A DNA stretch of 6,310 bases from Candidatus Glassiibacteriota bacterium (lineage in GTDB: Bacteria; Gemmatimonadota; Glassbacteria; GWA2-58-10), in the NCBI GenBank assembly GCA_030604975.1, contig JAUVUV010000133.1:1-6310 (forward strand), read 5' to 3'. The position numbers were made by a program, and so were the translations under genes. The stretch's first letter is position 1. Each line of letters opens with the position of its first letter. Shown here one piece after another: positions 1-6,188 of this stretch. The notes under the pieces were generated by a model. It was not told where the DNA came from and searched no databases. It worked only from the letters and a program-made list of their open reading frames with translations.

Positions 1-71
1 ATGAATAATCCGGGTTAACTGTTTCTCCGGCATCAATTACCGAAAACCTCTTGAAAAAACCAGGTAAAGAT

Positions 72-89
72 TTCCACTCAATAGTGGAA
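72..89 (+). terminator. Possible weak terminator or operator palindrome upstream of the oxidoreductase gene
   Basis: A perfect 7-bp inverted repeat (TTCCACT / AGTGGAA) encloses the 4-base loop CAAT and is followed by TTATTTT. The shape resembles a weak rightward intrinsic terminator for a gene lying left of the window. The stem has only three G/C pairs and the T tract is interrupted, so an operator-like palindrome just upstream of the next promoter is also possible. Nothing else in bases 1-115 looks coding. Bases 1-18 read as a five-codon fragment ending in TAA, which could be the tail of an upstream gene but cannot be identified. Confidence 0.3.
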
Positions 90-115
90 TTATTTTAGAC
101 TCAACTCTCTATTTA

Positions 116-144
116 TTGACAATTTTTTCTCTATCCTCTATTTT
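116..144 (+). promoter_or_regulatory. Sigma-70-like promoter of the aldo/keto reductase gene
   Basis: A consensus -35 box TTGACA lies at 116-121. After exactly 17 bases comes a -10-like box TATTTT at 139-144, which matches TATAAT at four of six positions. Transcription would start near 151 and leave a leader of about 54 bases before the ATG at 205. The box quality and spacing are good, and this is the only convincing promoter-like pair before this gene. Confidence 0.6.
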
Positions 145-192
145 TCGGATAAGGTCTTCCCTATCTTCCCCGCATGTATGTAATACAAGCAC

Positions 193-198
193 AGGAGA
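193..198 (+). promoter_or_regulatory. Shine-Dalgarno site fixing the start at 205
   Basis: AGGAGA lies six bases upstream of the ATG at 205. This is a strong ribosome binding site at normal spacing. It supports the start that keeps the whole Tat-like N-terminal signal. Confidence 0.7.
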
Positions 199-204
199 AA
201 AGCG

Positions 205-1431
205 ATGCCTGAAAACCCGAGGATTAAACGCAAAGAATTTTTCGCCCGTTGCGGCAGCACCATTCTGGGATTGGGGTTCGGCGTCTCCTGCAGTTCGTCT
301 GATAACAAAGCAGCAGGCGGTGCGCAAGCCAATCCCTCTCCAGAAAGAGCCAGCGATAGAAGCCCGGCACCGGCATACCGTACCCTGGGACAGGCAAAAA
401 TAAAAGTGACCGAAATCGGATTTGGCGCCAGCAGGACAATGGATCCGACTCTGATCAACCATGCGTTCAATAAAGGGATAAATTTCTTTGATACCGGCCG
501 GGCTTATTATAACGGCCAGAACGAGCGCCTGGTGGGTAAGATTTTCAAAGACAAACGCCAGCAGGTCGTGATAAACTCCAAGATCAAACCGGACAGCCTG
601 GAGAGGATGCGCAGAGACCTGGAGACAAGCCTCAGTGCTCTGGAAACGGATTATATCGACTGCTTGCTGATTCACGGCGCATCCAGGCCCGAGCATATAC
701 AGGGCGAGGAGACAATCGAGTTTTTCAGCCGGGCCAAGGAAGAGGGCAAGATACGCACGTTTGGTTTCAGCAGCCACAGCAACTTTATCAAGCTGCTCGA
801 CCTCGCTGCCGAGAAACCTTTCCATGAGGTGATCATGGTACCTTATAACTTTCTCGGCAGGTACACGCACATGCTCGGTGGAAGCGAGAAAAAATGGGCC
901 GCCGGCGAGCTGGAGAAAGCGATCAAAAAATGCGGCGAGGCAGGTGTGGATTTTATCTCCATGAAAGGCTGCTCAGGCGGTTACATGAAAGATGAAAAGG
1001 GGCGCGAGACATACCAGGCAGCGCTTAAATGGATCCAGCGCAATCCATATATGAAAACCACGGCCACGGCAATGGGGAATTTCCAGGAGATCGAGGAGGA
1101 TGCGGCAGCGATTGGTGGAGGCGGTCTGGGCCAGGCCGAGTGGCAATCCCTTGATCGTTATGCTTCACGCTACGGCAAGAGCTACTGTCGGATGTGCGGT
1201 AACTGCGAAGGCCGGTGCCCGGCAGGTGTCAAGGTGGCAGAGGTCAACCGTCTACACATGTACACCGTTGGCTACGGGGGAGAGATGAAACACCAGGCGC
1301 ACTTCTCTTACTCCGCCCTGGGCGCTGGAAGCGCTGCCGCCTGCGAAACTTGTGAAACCTGCACGGTTCGTTGCGCTTACGGGCTGCCGCTGGGCAGGAA
1401 GCTGAAAGAGGCCCATGCAGTGCTGAGCTAG
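205..1431 (+). CDS. Aldo/keto reductase-family oxidoreductase with Tat-like signal and two C-terminal [4Fe-4S] motifs
   Basis: The 408-residue product is an NAD(P)H-type aldo/keto reductase fused to an iron-sulfur tail, the architecture of predicted oxidoreductases such as COG1453. Seen in the sequence: the N-terminus has KRKEFF at residues 8-13, a Tat-like motif with Arg-Lys in place of Arg-Arg. A Gly-rich hydrophobic stretch and Cys29 follow, then a Ser/Ala/Pro-rich linker to about residue 57. The barrel spans about 58-315, and the usual catalytic tetrad is intact: Asp96 (in FFDT), Tyr101, Lys126 and His157 (in LLIHG). The tail has two Cys4 motifs, C328-C331-C334-C338-P and C380-C383-C386-C390, each suited to one [4Fe-4S] cluster. 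Family knowledge: the barrel reduces carbonyls, while the clusters suggest electron transfer. Export is inferred and the substrate is unknown. The gene has its own promoter and no same-strand partner in the window. Cys29 could be a lipid-attachment Cys, but the lipobox is imperfect. Confidence 0.88.
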   Translation: MPENPRIKRKEFFARCGSTILGLGFGVSCSSSDNKAAGGAQANPSPERASDRSPAPAYRTLGQAKIKVTEIGFGASRTMDPTLINHAFNKGINFFDTGRAYYNGQNERLVGKIFKDKRQQVVINSKIKPDSLERMRRDLETSLSALETDYIDCLLIHGASRPEHIQGEETIEFFSRAKEEGKIRTFGFSSHSNFIKLLDLAAEKPFHEVIMVPYNFLGRYTHMLGGSEKKWAAGELEKAIKKCGEAGVDFISMKGCSGGYMKDEKGRETYQAALKWIQRNPYMKTTATAMGNFQEIEEDAAAIGGGGLGQAEWQSLDRYASRYGKSYCRMCGNCEGRCPAGVKVAEVNRLHMYTVGYGGEMKHQAHFSYSALGAGSAAACETCETCTVRCAYGLPLGRKLKEAHAVLS

Positions 1432-1446
1432 ATCATCCTGATATGG

Positions 1447-1467
1447 AAAAAGCGGCTTGTGAACCGC
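1447..1467 (-). terminator. Intrinsic terminator for the leftward lipoprotein gene
   Basis: Read leftward, GCGGTT (1467-1462) pairs with AGCCGC (1457-1452) around the loop CACA, with one G-U pair, and TTTTT (1451-1447) follows directly. This is the classic stem plus U-tract arrangement, about 80 bases past the stop codon of the leftward gene. The top-strand copy has a C-A mismatch in place of the wobble and no T tract, so it should work only leftward. Confidence 0.6.
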
Positions 1468-1476
1468 CTTGTACAC

Positions 1477-1508
1477 GCAAAGGGGCACGGCATTCCGTGC
1501 TCCTTTGC
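1477..1508. terminator. 14-bp hairpin between convergent genes, candidate bidirectional terminator
   Basis: Bases 1477-1490 (GCAAAGGGGCACGG) pair with 1495-1508 across the 4-base loop CATT. All 14 pairs form, with a single G-U (or A-C on the other strand) exception. It sits in the middle of the gap between two genes that run toward each other, so it probably blocks or ends transcription from both sides. Neither flank has a T tract, so termination would need Rho or act as a 3' stabiliser. The hairpin is seen directly; the function is inferred from position. Confidence 0.6.
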
Positions 1509-1546
1509 TGTAAGATCTCCTTGATTACACCATCCCCCAAGCCGCC

Positions 1547-3700
1547 TTACTGGTGGTACAGTCGCAGCAATGCTGCCGGTCCGAACGGGGGCAGATCGAA
1601 GAGCAGTTCCTGTTCGTCTTCCTCTCCCTTGCGTTCGATCCTGAGAGGCATGGGCCAGGGATTGCGCGATGCCAGGGTCAGGGTTGCGCGGACATATTCC
1701 TCAGTCTCCGGCAGCCGCAGGCGAACCCTTGCTCCGCCCCTCTGCAAATCATCAGCCAGCCTCAGATCCGGTCTTAGGATACAGACAACGACATCCTGCT
1801 CAGTGTTCCGGCTGTTGGCCGGTATATAAAATACCTGGCCTTTAAGGCCCGGTGTCAAGCCCAGCGCATGGGGTTCCAGGACCCATTCCCGTCCTTTGAG
1901 GTTTAGAAACAGGGGGCGGTAGGCCCGATCAAGCTGGGAATCACGCGACAGTTCGGTTTCTGAGGGAATCACTCCCCAGAGAAGTTCTTCTTTGAGAATC
2001 TCTTCGGCTCTTTCGGCGGAGAGCTCAGTTTCAGGGCCCAGATCAGCCACAATCGGGCGCGACAGTCCCATAAACGCAATCCGGCCAAGGTTTTCGAGGT
2101 CACGGCCCGCCAAACAGAGAACATCAATCCCCCGGCACTCCGAAATAGCCGGCGGTGGCGTGGCAAAGGCGAGTTTCTTCTTCTGGTTGACCAGATCGAC
2201 GAGCAGGGCGCCCACTCCGCTCCGGTTCCCGCCCAGGCTGTATGCAGCACGGTTATGGACAACTGTCAGGTTGTCATCATGGGCGAAATCGATGCCGCTC
2301 ACCGCCCAGTCATCAAAGAAAAAACCCTCGGCCTGGGGGTAGAGATCGAGCATCCTGCGCTGCTGTTCGAGCATCTCCCGACCGAATTGGCCAGCTGCGG
2401 AGGCGTGCATCAGCAGACCGCCCGCTCTATGAGCCATGGGCCGACCTTGTTCGTCATGTGCGATATCATCAGCGAAACGCTCGCCGGCGATTTCCTTAAG
2501 GCAATAGCTGTTAAACGGCGAATAAAGCACGGGCTGTAGTTTGAACTGAACAAGGTTCTCGATACAGGATCGCACGAGCCTGACTGATATATTTTCATAT
2601 TGCGGCTCGGTATTGCTGGTCCAGGTAAAATCATCGAAACGCAGTGCCTGGGGCGGAACCCATTGCCCGCTGCGGTAATAATTCCAGTCTATTTTCGCCA
2701 GTTTCACCCCCCGGCGCTGAAGGCCGGCCAGCACCGAGTTCGTATATCCTGTGGGCACGATCCGGCTCAGGAAACCCTCAGCAGCGCTGACCCTTCGCGC
2801 AGGCTGGAAATAATCGCTGTATTTTTCAGCAAAGATCCCCAATGAGCTGCGCCAGTCATCCTCGTGGGCGTAAAGCCAAAGTGCTGTTTCCAGGGTTCTT
2901 CCTTCACCCATGCCAACAAGGTCGAAAGTAATCCTCAGCCAGTCGCACTCAGCCGGTCCGGGAGAAACGCCTTCAGGCAGCCGTGCCGGTTCCACTGTGA
3001 AACTTACCCTCACGCTCCGGATCTCGAGCGGCACTGCCAGGCTGAAAGCCGGTCCTCCTGCTTTCCAGATCGAGACCAGAGGGATGGAAATGCTTGCACC
3101 CTTTTCTCCTCCCGGACCATAGATAAATTTCGCGCCGGTTCTTCCGTCCAGCAGCAGCGGTTCGCCGCCGTTAGGGACCCAGAAATAGAAGTCTTTTGGC
3201 AGAGGAATCAGGTATGAAAAGCGCACTGAGCGTAAAGGTGCCTTTTTGTCTGTCACTGAAGCCTGAAAACTCATATAGACACCCTCACGGTCGCCCCAGA
3301 CTTTCTGCTTTAGACTGTACTCGGCCCGGTAGAATAGCTTCTCGAAAAATGCTGAGTTTTCTTCCTCCACGAAATTTCTCACTCTCACCGAATCCCTTAA
3401 ATCGCAGCAGCTCAACAGCTCGAGTTCATCGTAAATTTCTATCCCGAATCCGGCTGCCCGGTCGGTTTCAGGCCAGGGTCGCAGCAGGTCGTAAGCCGAA
3501 CGCTCCTCGACAATACTGGTCACACGCCCGCTCAGCGAGTGAAGTTCGATTGTCATCCCGCCGCCGGTGATCTTGACCTGCTTATCCGGCAGAAGTTTAA
3601 GGGGTGGTTCCAGCGTACAGGAGGAACCAACAATTGCCAAAAGAAAGGCGGATAAGAATAAAATTTCGCCTGGCTTTCGAGGTCTGCAACTTTGTTTCAC
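1547..3700 (-). CDS. Predicted lipoprotein with TIM-barrel glycosidase-like domain, family not recognised
   Basis: The 717-residue product begins with a basic N-terminus, a hydrophobic stretch at 12-24 and GSSC with Cys28, which together resemble a lipoprotein signal. It is probably anchored to a membrane facing the periplasm or outside. Residues about 40-300 are rich in beta-strand patterns and look like a beta-sandwich. Residues about 310-560 read like a (beta/alpha)8 barrel with strand ends at KIDWN (Asp338), VLYSP (391-395), LLMHAS (429-434), GFFFDDW (459-465, Asp463/Asp464), AFATPP (511-516) and VLCLAGRD (527-534). The tail, about 590-717, again looks beta-rich. This three-part plan recalls clan-D-like glycosidases (GH31/GH36 type), with Asp463 or Asp464 as the best candidate catalytic acid, but no family signature is certain. 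The start is GTG at 3700, with GGAGG seven bases upstream. It lies 90 bases after the gltX stop with no terminator seen between them, so readthrough is possible. The function is a guess: carbohydrate binding or hydrolysis. Confidence 0.8.
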   Translation of the reverse strand: MKQSCRPRKPGEILFLSAFLLAIVGSSCTLEPPLKLLPDKQVKITGGGMTIELHSLSGRVTSIVEERSAYDLLRPWPETDRAAGFGIEIYDELELLSCCDLRDSVRVRNFVEEENSAFFEKLFYRAEYSLKQKVWGDREGVYMSFQASVTDKKAPLRSVRFSYLIPLPKDFYFWVPNGGEPLLLDGRTGAKFIYGPGGEKGASISIPLVSIWKAGGPAFSLAVPLEIRSVRVSFTVEPARLPEGVSPGPAECDWLRITFDLVGMGEGRTLETALWLYAHEDDWRSSLGIFAEKYSDYFQPARRVSAAEGFLSRIVPTGYTNSVLAGLQRRGVKLAKIDWNYYRSGQWVPPQALRFDDFTWTSNTEPQYENISVRLVRSCIENLVQFKLQPVLYSPFNSYCLKEIAGERFADDIAHDEQGRPMAHRAGGLLMHASAAGQFGREMLEQQRRMLDLYPQAEGFFFDDWAVSGIDFAHDDNLTVVHNRAAYSLGGNRSGVGALLVDLVNQKKKLAFATPPPAISECRGIDVLCLAGRDLENLGRIAFMGLSRPIVADLGPETELSAERAEEILKEELLWGVIPSETELSRDSQLDRAYRPLFLNLKGREWVLEPHALGLTPGLKGQVFYIPANSRNTEQDVVVCILRPDLRLADDLQRGGARVRLRLPETEEYVRATLTLASRNPWPMPLRIERKGEEDEQELLFDLPPFGPAALLRLYHQ

Positions 3701-3712
3701 AGGAGGACCTCC
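3701..3712 (-). promoter_or_regulatory. Self-complementary ribosome binding site of the lipoprotein gene
   Basis: Read leftward, GGAGG (3712-3708) is followed by T and then CCTCC, directly before the GTG start at 3700. The Shine-Dalgarno core is thus flanked by its own reverse complement. The one-base loop prevents full pairing in cis, but partial masking is conceivable. The site supports the GTG start. Confidence 0.55.
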
Positions 3713-3790
3713 GATAGATTTTGTGTTCCGTGGCCAGTGAAGTTTACCCTCCCAGGGCCGTGACTTTATCTTGAGATCTGCCTATTCGCC

Positions 3791-5218
3791 TTATCCAGAG
3801 ACACCGGCAGCCTGCTCAAGCAATTTTGCGCATCGGTGTGAACCCAGAACTGTCATTATCATGGGAAGCTCCGGGCCGTGTCTTCTGCCTGTCAGGGCAA
3901 GCCTGACCGGCATGTAAAGCATCTTTCCCTCGACTGAAACCGCTTTACCCACAGACTTAAAAAGGGACTTCATCTCCTCGACCCCGGCAGAATCCTGTTC
4001 CCTGAGCCGGCGGGCCATTTCGGACAGCACTTTCCGGGCTTCCTCGCTGCCGAGCAACGCCTGGTCCTCAGCGTCCTCGATCCGGGGAGTTTCGCCGCTG
4101 AAATTGTCCAACTGCTTGCGGATATCTGTCAGCACCTCGAGCTTTTCGCGGCAGGCAGAAACGATCAGGCCGAACTGTTCCGGGCTGAAAGCTTGAGCGC
4201 GTTTTCCTGCAAAGGTGGCGAGCAGTTCGCCCAGCCTTTCTTTTTCGAGGGCGCGGATATATTTACCGTTGAGCCAGCGCAACTTTGTTCGGTCAAACAC
4301 TGCTGCGCTTTTTCCCAGGCGCGTAAAACCGATTTCAGCTTTCAGTCGCTCCGGGGGAAGGAAATCCTCTCCACTTTCCGAGGACCAGCTCAACAGGCTC
4401 AGGTAATTGATCAGGGCCTCCGGCAAGTAACCCTCGGCTCGGTACTCGCTGACACTGATTGCGCCATGGCGCTTGCTCAGGCGCTGGTTGTCCGGACCCA
4501 GGATCATGGGTATGTGCGCAAAAACGGGCGGGTCGGCTCCCAGGCCGGCGTAGAGCATGAGCTGGCGCGGGGTGTTGGAAAGATGGTCATCCCCGCGGAT
4601 CACATGGCTAATCCCCATCGCTATGTCGTCCACCACCACGGCGAAGTTGTAAGTGGGCCTTTCATCCGAGCGCAGGATAATAAAATCACCGATATTGCCG
4701 TGATCAATAGAGACATTGCCCTTAACCAGGTCTTTCCAGGAACTGGCTCCCGGCCCTACCCTGAAACGAATGCTCGTAGGCTTGCCTGACTCACCGGGGG
4801 TGTTCGGGCCGCTCATTTCCCCCCTGTAAACAGGGGATTCTCCCCTAACGAGATGTTCGCGTCGGAAATTTTCCATATCTTCATCGGTCATGTGGCAGTA
4901 GTAGGCCAGTTCGCGCTCTACCAGCAACTTGGCGGCCTTGCAGTAAAACTCTCCGCGCTCGCTCTGGCGGTACGGTTCGAAAGGGCCGCCCTTATCGGGG
5001 CCTTCATTCCAGTCCAACCCGAGCCAGTGCATGTCCTCGATGATTGATTTCTCACTTTCGACTGTCGAGCGCTCGAGGTCGGTATCCTCGATGCGCAGGA
5101 TAAAAGCGCCACTCTCTTTGCGTGCAAGAAGCCAGTTGAGAACCGCCGTGCGCGCATTCCCGATATGAAGCTTTCCGGTGGGCGAAGGCGCAAAACGTAC
5201 CCTGAATTCGTTTCCCAT
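3791..5218 (-). CDS. gltX: Glutamyl-tRNA synthetase
   Basis: This cytoplasmic class I aminoacyl-tRNA synthetase charges tRNA-Glu with glutamate using ATP. The 475-residue product has the usual length. Seen in the sequence, numbering from the ATG at 5218: the HIGH-type motif PSPTGKLHIGN at about 11-21, FILRIEDTDLERS near 39-51, the family block RGDDHLSNTPRQ at 208-219, and a KMSKS-type loop QRLSKRHG at 245-252. The C-terminal half, from about 310, is the helical anticodon-binding region and ends with the typical MPVRLALTGRRHGPELP segment. The region after the HIGH domain keeps only Cys93 and Cys108, so the zinc site found in some bacterial enzymes appears to be absent. An in-frame TTG at 5227 would add three residues, but AAGGAA at 5233-5228 is nine bases from the ATG and one base from the TTG, so ATG is preferred. 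It lies 30 bases downstream of the DedA gene, which suggests cotranscription. The sequence does not settle whether it also charges tRNA-Gln. Confidence 0.97.
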   Translation of the reverse strand: MGNEFRVRFAPSPTGKLHIGNARTAVLNWLLARKESGAFILRIEDTDLERSTVESEKSIIEDMHWLGLDWNEGPDKGGPFEPYRQSERGEFYCKAAKLLVERELAYYCHMTDEDMENFRREHLVRGESPVYRGEMSGPNTPGESGKPTSIRFRVGPGASSWKDLVKGNVSIDHGNIGDFIILRSDERPTYNFAVVVDDIAMGISHVIRGDDHLSNTPRQLMLYAGLGADPPVFAHIPMILGPDNQRLSKRHGAISVSEYRAEGYLPEALINYLSLLSWSSESGEDFLPPERLKAEIGFTRLGKSAAVFDRTKLRWLNGKYIRALEKERLGELLATFAGKRAQAFSPEQFGLIVSACREKLEVLTDIRKQLDNFSGETPRIEDAEDQALLGSEEARKVLSEMARRLREQDSAGVEEMKSLFKSVGKAVSVEGKMLYMPVRLALTGRRHGPELPMIMTVLGSHRCAKLLEQAAGVSG

Positions 5219-5227
5219 AACTTTCAA

Positions 5228-5233
5228 TTCCTT
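5228..5233 (-). promoter_or_regulatory. Shine-Dalgarno site deciding the gltX start
   Basis: AAGGAA read leftward lies nine bases before the ATG at 5218 and directly abuts the TTG at 5227. The spacing suits the ATG and rules against the TTG as the main start. Confidence 0.6.
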
Positions 5234-5248
5234 GATGCTACAGGCGAA

Positions 5249-5881
5249 TCACTGCGAATTTCGTCTCATCGCTCTTTTCAGCCTGGATTTCCTCACACTG
5301 CGGAACCAGAGGAAAATCAGAATCGCCACAGCCAGGGCAACCAGACCGAGACCGAGGTTTACATCTTTCAGTATAGATTTAATGAATTCCCACTTCTGCC
5401 CCACTGTGTAGCCCAGATAAACCATCAGGGCATGCTGGATCACAATTCCGCAGATGATCGGCAGAATAAATTTTCGCGGACGCAGCCTGCTCACTCCAGC
5501 GAAAAGGGGCACTATCGGGCGCAAGCCCACCAGAAGGCGGCTGAACAAGATCGTCCAGACGCCCCATTTCCGGTAAAACAGTGCGATCCTGGGCAGCAGA
5601 TCCTCATGGAACAGGCGTTTGTGTTTCCTGATAAACTCCCTTCCCCTGCGAATGCCCACGTAATAGAGGAACAGGTTCGTGGCGAGGTTTCCCAGTGCCG
5701 TGGAGCCGAAAACCAGCAGGGGATCCAGAAACCCGCGGCCGGCAAGGTAAGCTCCGAAAACGGTTATAGTATCCCCTGGAAATGGTGGAATCAAGTTCTC
5801 CACTGCCGAGGAAACACCGAGCAGGATATAGATAAGCCAGGATGGTAAAATCTCGCTTAATTGATAGAAAAAACTTTCGAT
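5249..5881 (-). CDS. DedA-family membrane protein with abnormal start codon
   Basis: DedA/SNARE-associated family proteins are integral inner-membrane proteins, and several are transporters recycling undecaprenyl phosphate or other lipids. Read from the codon at 5881, the product is 210 residues, the normal family length. Seen: an N-terminal amphipathic and hydrophobic segment (about 3-27); the family block ENLIPPFPGDT (28-38) followed by FGAYLAGRG (42-50); a membrane stretch at 51-75; the conserved FYRKWG...SRLLVGLRPIVPLFAGV region (102-130) with Arg115 and Arg121 six apart, as in characterised members; a further membrane stretch (139-160); and a final one (175-193) with a basic tail. The first standard start codon is GTG at 5803, which would remove 26 residues matching the family and leave 184. 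The upstream frame stays open to a stop at 5899-5897 with no ATG, GTG or TTG. AUC at 5881, preceded by AAAGGGGTG, is the best start if the bases are right. A one-base overcall in the T6 run (5873-5868) would instead join it to the ATG at 5906. The family is certain; the 5' end is not. Confidence 0.87.
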   Translation of the reverse strand: MESFFYQLSEILPSWLIYILLGVSSAVENLIPPFPGDTITVFGAYLAGRGFLDPLLVFGSTALGNLATNLFLYYVGIRRGREFIRKHKRLFHEDLLPRIALFYRKWGVWTILFSRLLVGLRPIVPLFAGVSRLRPRKFILPIICGIVIQHALMVYLGYTVGQKWEFIKSILKDVNLGLGLVALAVAILIFLWFRSVRKSRLKRAMRRNSQ

Positions 5882-5976
5882 AGCGGCCCACCCCTTTCAG
5901 TTTCATTACAGCTGACAATATGACAAGGCGGCTGAATCTTTTGCCTGTCAAAGATCCAGTTTACCGGTTAATGAAC

Positions 5977-6000
5977 TACCCTGCGGCAAGCCGCGGAGTA
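5977..6000. repeat. GC-rich palindrome upstream of the DedA gene
   Basis: The core GCGGC-AA-GCCGC (5983-5994) extends outward with T-G and C-G pairs, a C-A mismatch, and then C-G, A-T and T-A pairs. This gives an 11-position helix with one mismatch. There is no T tract on either side, so it is not a simple terminator. Together with the other hairpins in this spacer it looks like a dispersed palindromic (REP-like) element, but copy number in the genome cannot be seen here. Confidence 0.5.
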
Positions 6001-6066
6001 TCACAATGATGAATTCGATCTATCTTATTCCCCCGAGGGCGAACACATCGAGACAACCCCCTGTGT

Positions 6067-6127
6067 CCCCCTTTGTTAAGGGGGATTATATACTGATCCC
6101 CTTTGTTAAGGGGGATTAACTACTGAT
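6067..6127. repeat. Tandem pair of about 30-bp hairpin repeat units
   Basis: Two adjacent direct copies lie at 6067-6097 and 6098-6127. They differ by one leading C and two substitutions in the A/T-rich part, and both end in TACTGAT. Each contains its own hairpin: CCCCCTT-TGTT-AAGGGGG at 6067-6084 and CCCCTT-TGTT-AAGGGG at 6098-6113. The copies abut with no spacer sequence, so this is a tandem duplication of a palindromic unit and not a CRISPR array. C-rich/G-rich palindromes of this kind occur as dispersed intergenic repeats in many bacteria; membership of such a family here is inferred. Confidence 0.8.
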
Positions 6128-6131
6128 TCTC

Positions 6132-6164
6132 CGGGGCGGATTACCCCGAAGCGAAGCTTCGAGG
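6132..6164. repeat. Composite hairpin after ispF with two alternative stems
   Basis: Read leftward, CCTCGAAGC (6164-6156) pairs with GCTTCGGGG (6152-6144) around loop TTC, giving nine pairs with one G-U. The same GGGG run can instead pair with CCCC at 6136-6132 (CGGGG / CCCCG around a 7-base loop), so the two stems exclude each other. It begins 25 bases past the ispF stop on the ispF strand and lacks a T tract. It may protect or end the ispF transcript, or be another dispersed palindrome. Confidence 0.55.
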
Positions 6165-6188
6165 AATTCTTTTCTATTAAACGGGCAT

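Larger units (their letters stand above)
5882..6188. other. Gene-free spacer between ispF and the DedA gene
   Basis: No coding region is supported in these roughly 300 bases. They hold several palindromic or repeated elements (near 5977-6000, 6067-6127 and 6132-6164), listed separately. The promoter of the DedA-gltX unit should lie here. A perfect TTGACA reads leftward at 5951-5946, but at 17 bases downstream the -10 position is CCTTGT, so no complete promoter can be assigned. Confidence 0.6.

Noticed and set aside
109..870. Open leftward frame of 253 codons opposite the aldo/keto reductase gene
   Set aside because: It is antisense to a gene with an intact catalytic tetrad, and its protein has no coherent domain or ribosome binding context.
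3701..3790. Terminator between gltX and the lipoprotein gene
   Set aside because: No stem with a following T tract could be found in this 90-base gap.
4193..4789. Open rightward frame of 198 codons inside gltX
   Set aside because: It lies wholly opposite conserved synthetase motifs; it is a shadow frame.
5165..5848. Open rightward frame of 227 codons opposite the DedA gene
   Set aside because: It is antisense to a clear DedA protein and the gltX start, and the translation is Gln/His-rich and low in structure, typical of a shadow frame.
5917..5951. Promoter for the DedA-gltX unit built on TTGACA at 5951-5946
   Set aside because: The -10 position at 17 bases is CCTTGT, and the nearest A/T-rich hexamer (CATATT) is about 23 bases away, too far for a standard promoter.
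5604..5951. Separate 115-codon leftward gene starting near 5951
   Set aside because: It overlaps the DedA frame out of register and has no recognisable domain. Only its first part matters, as the possible shifted 5' end of the DedA gene.
6067..6127. CRISPR-like direct repeats
   Set aside because: There are only two copies, they abut with no spacers between them, and no cas gene is present.
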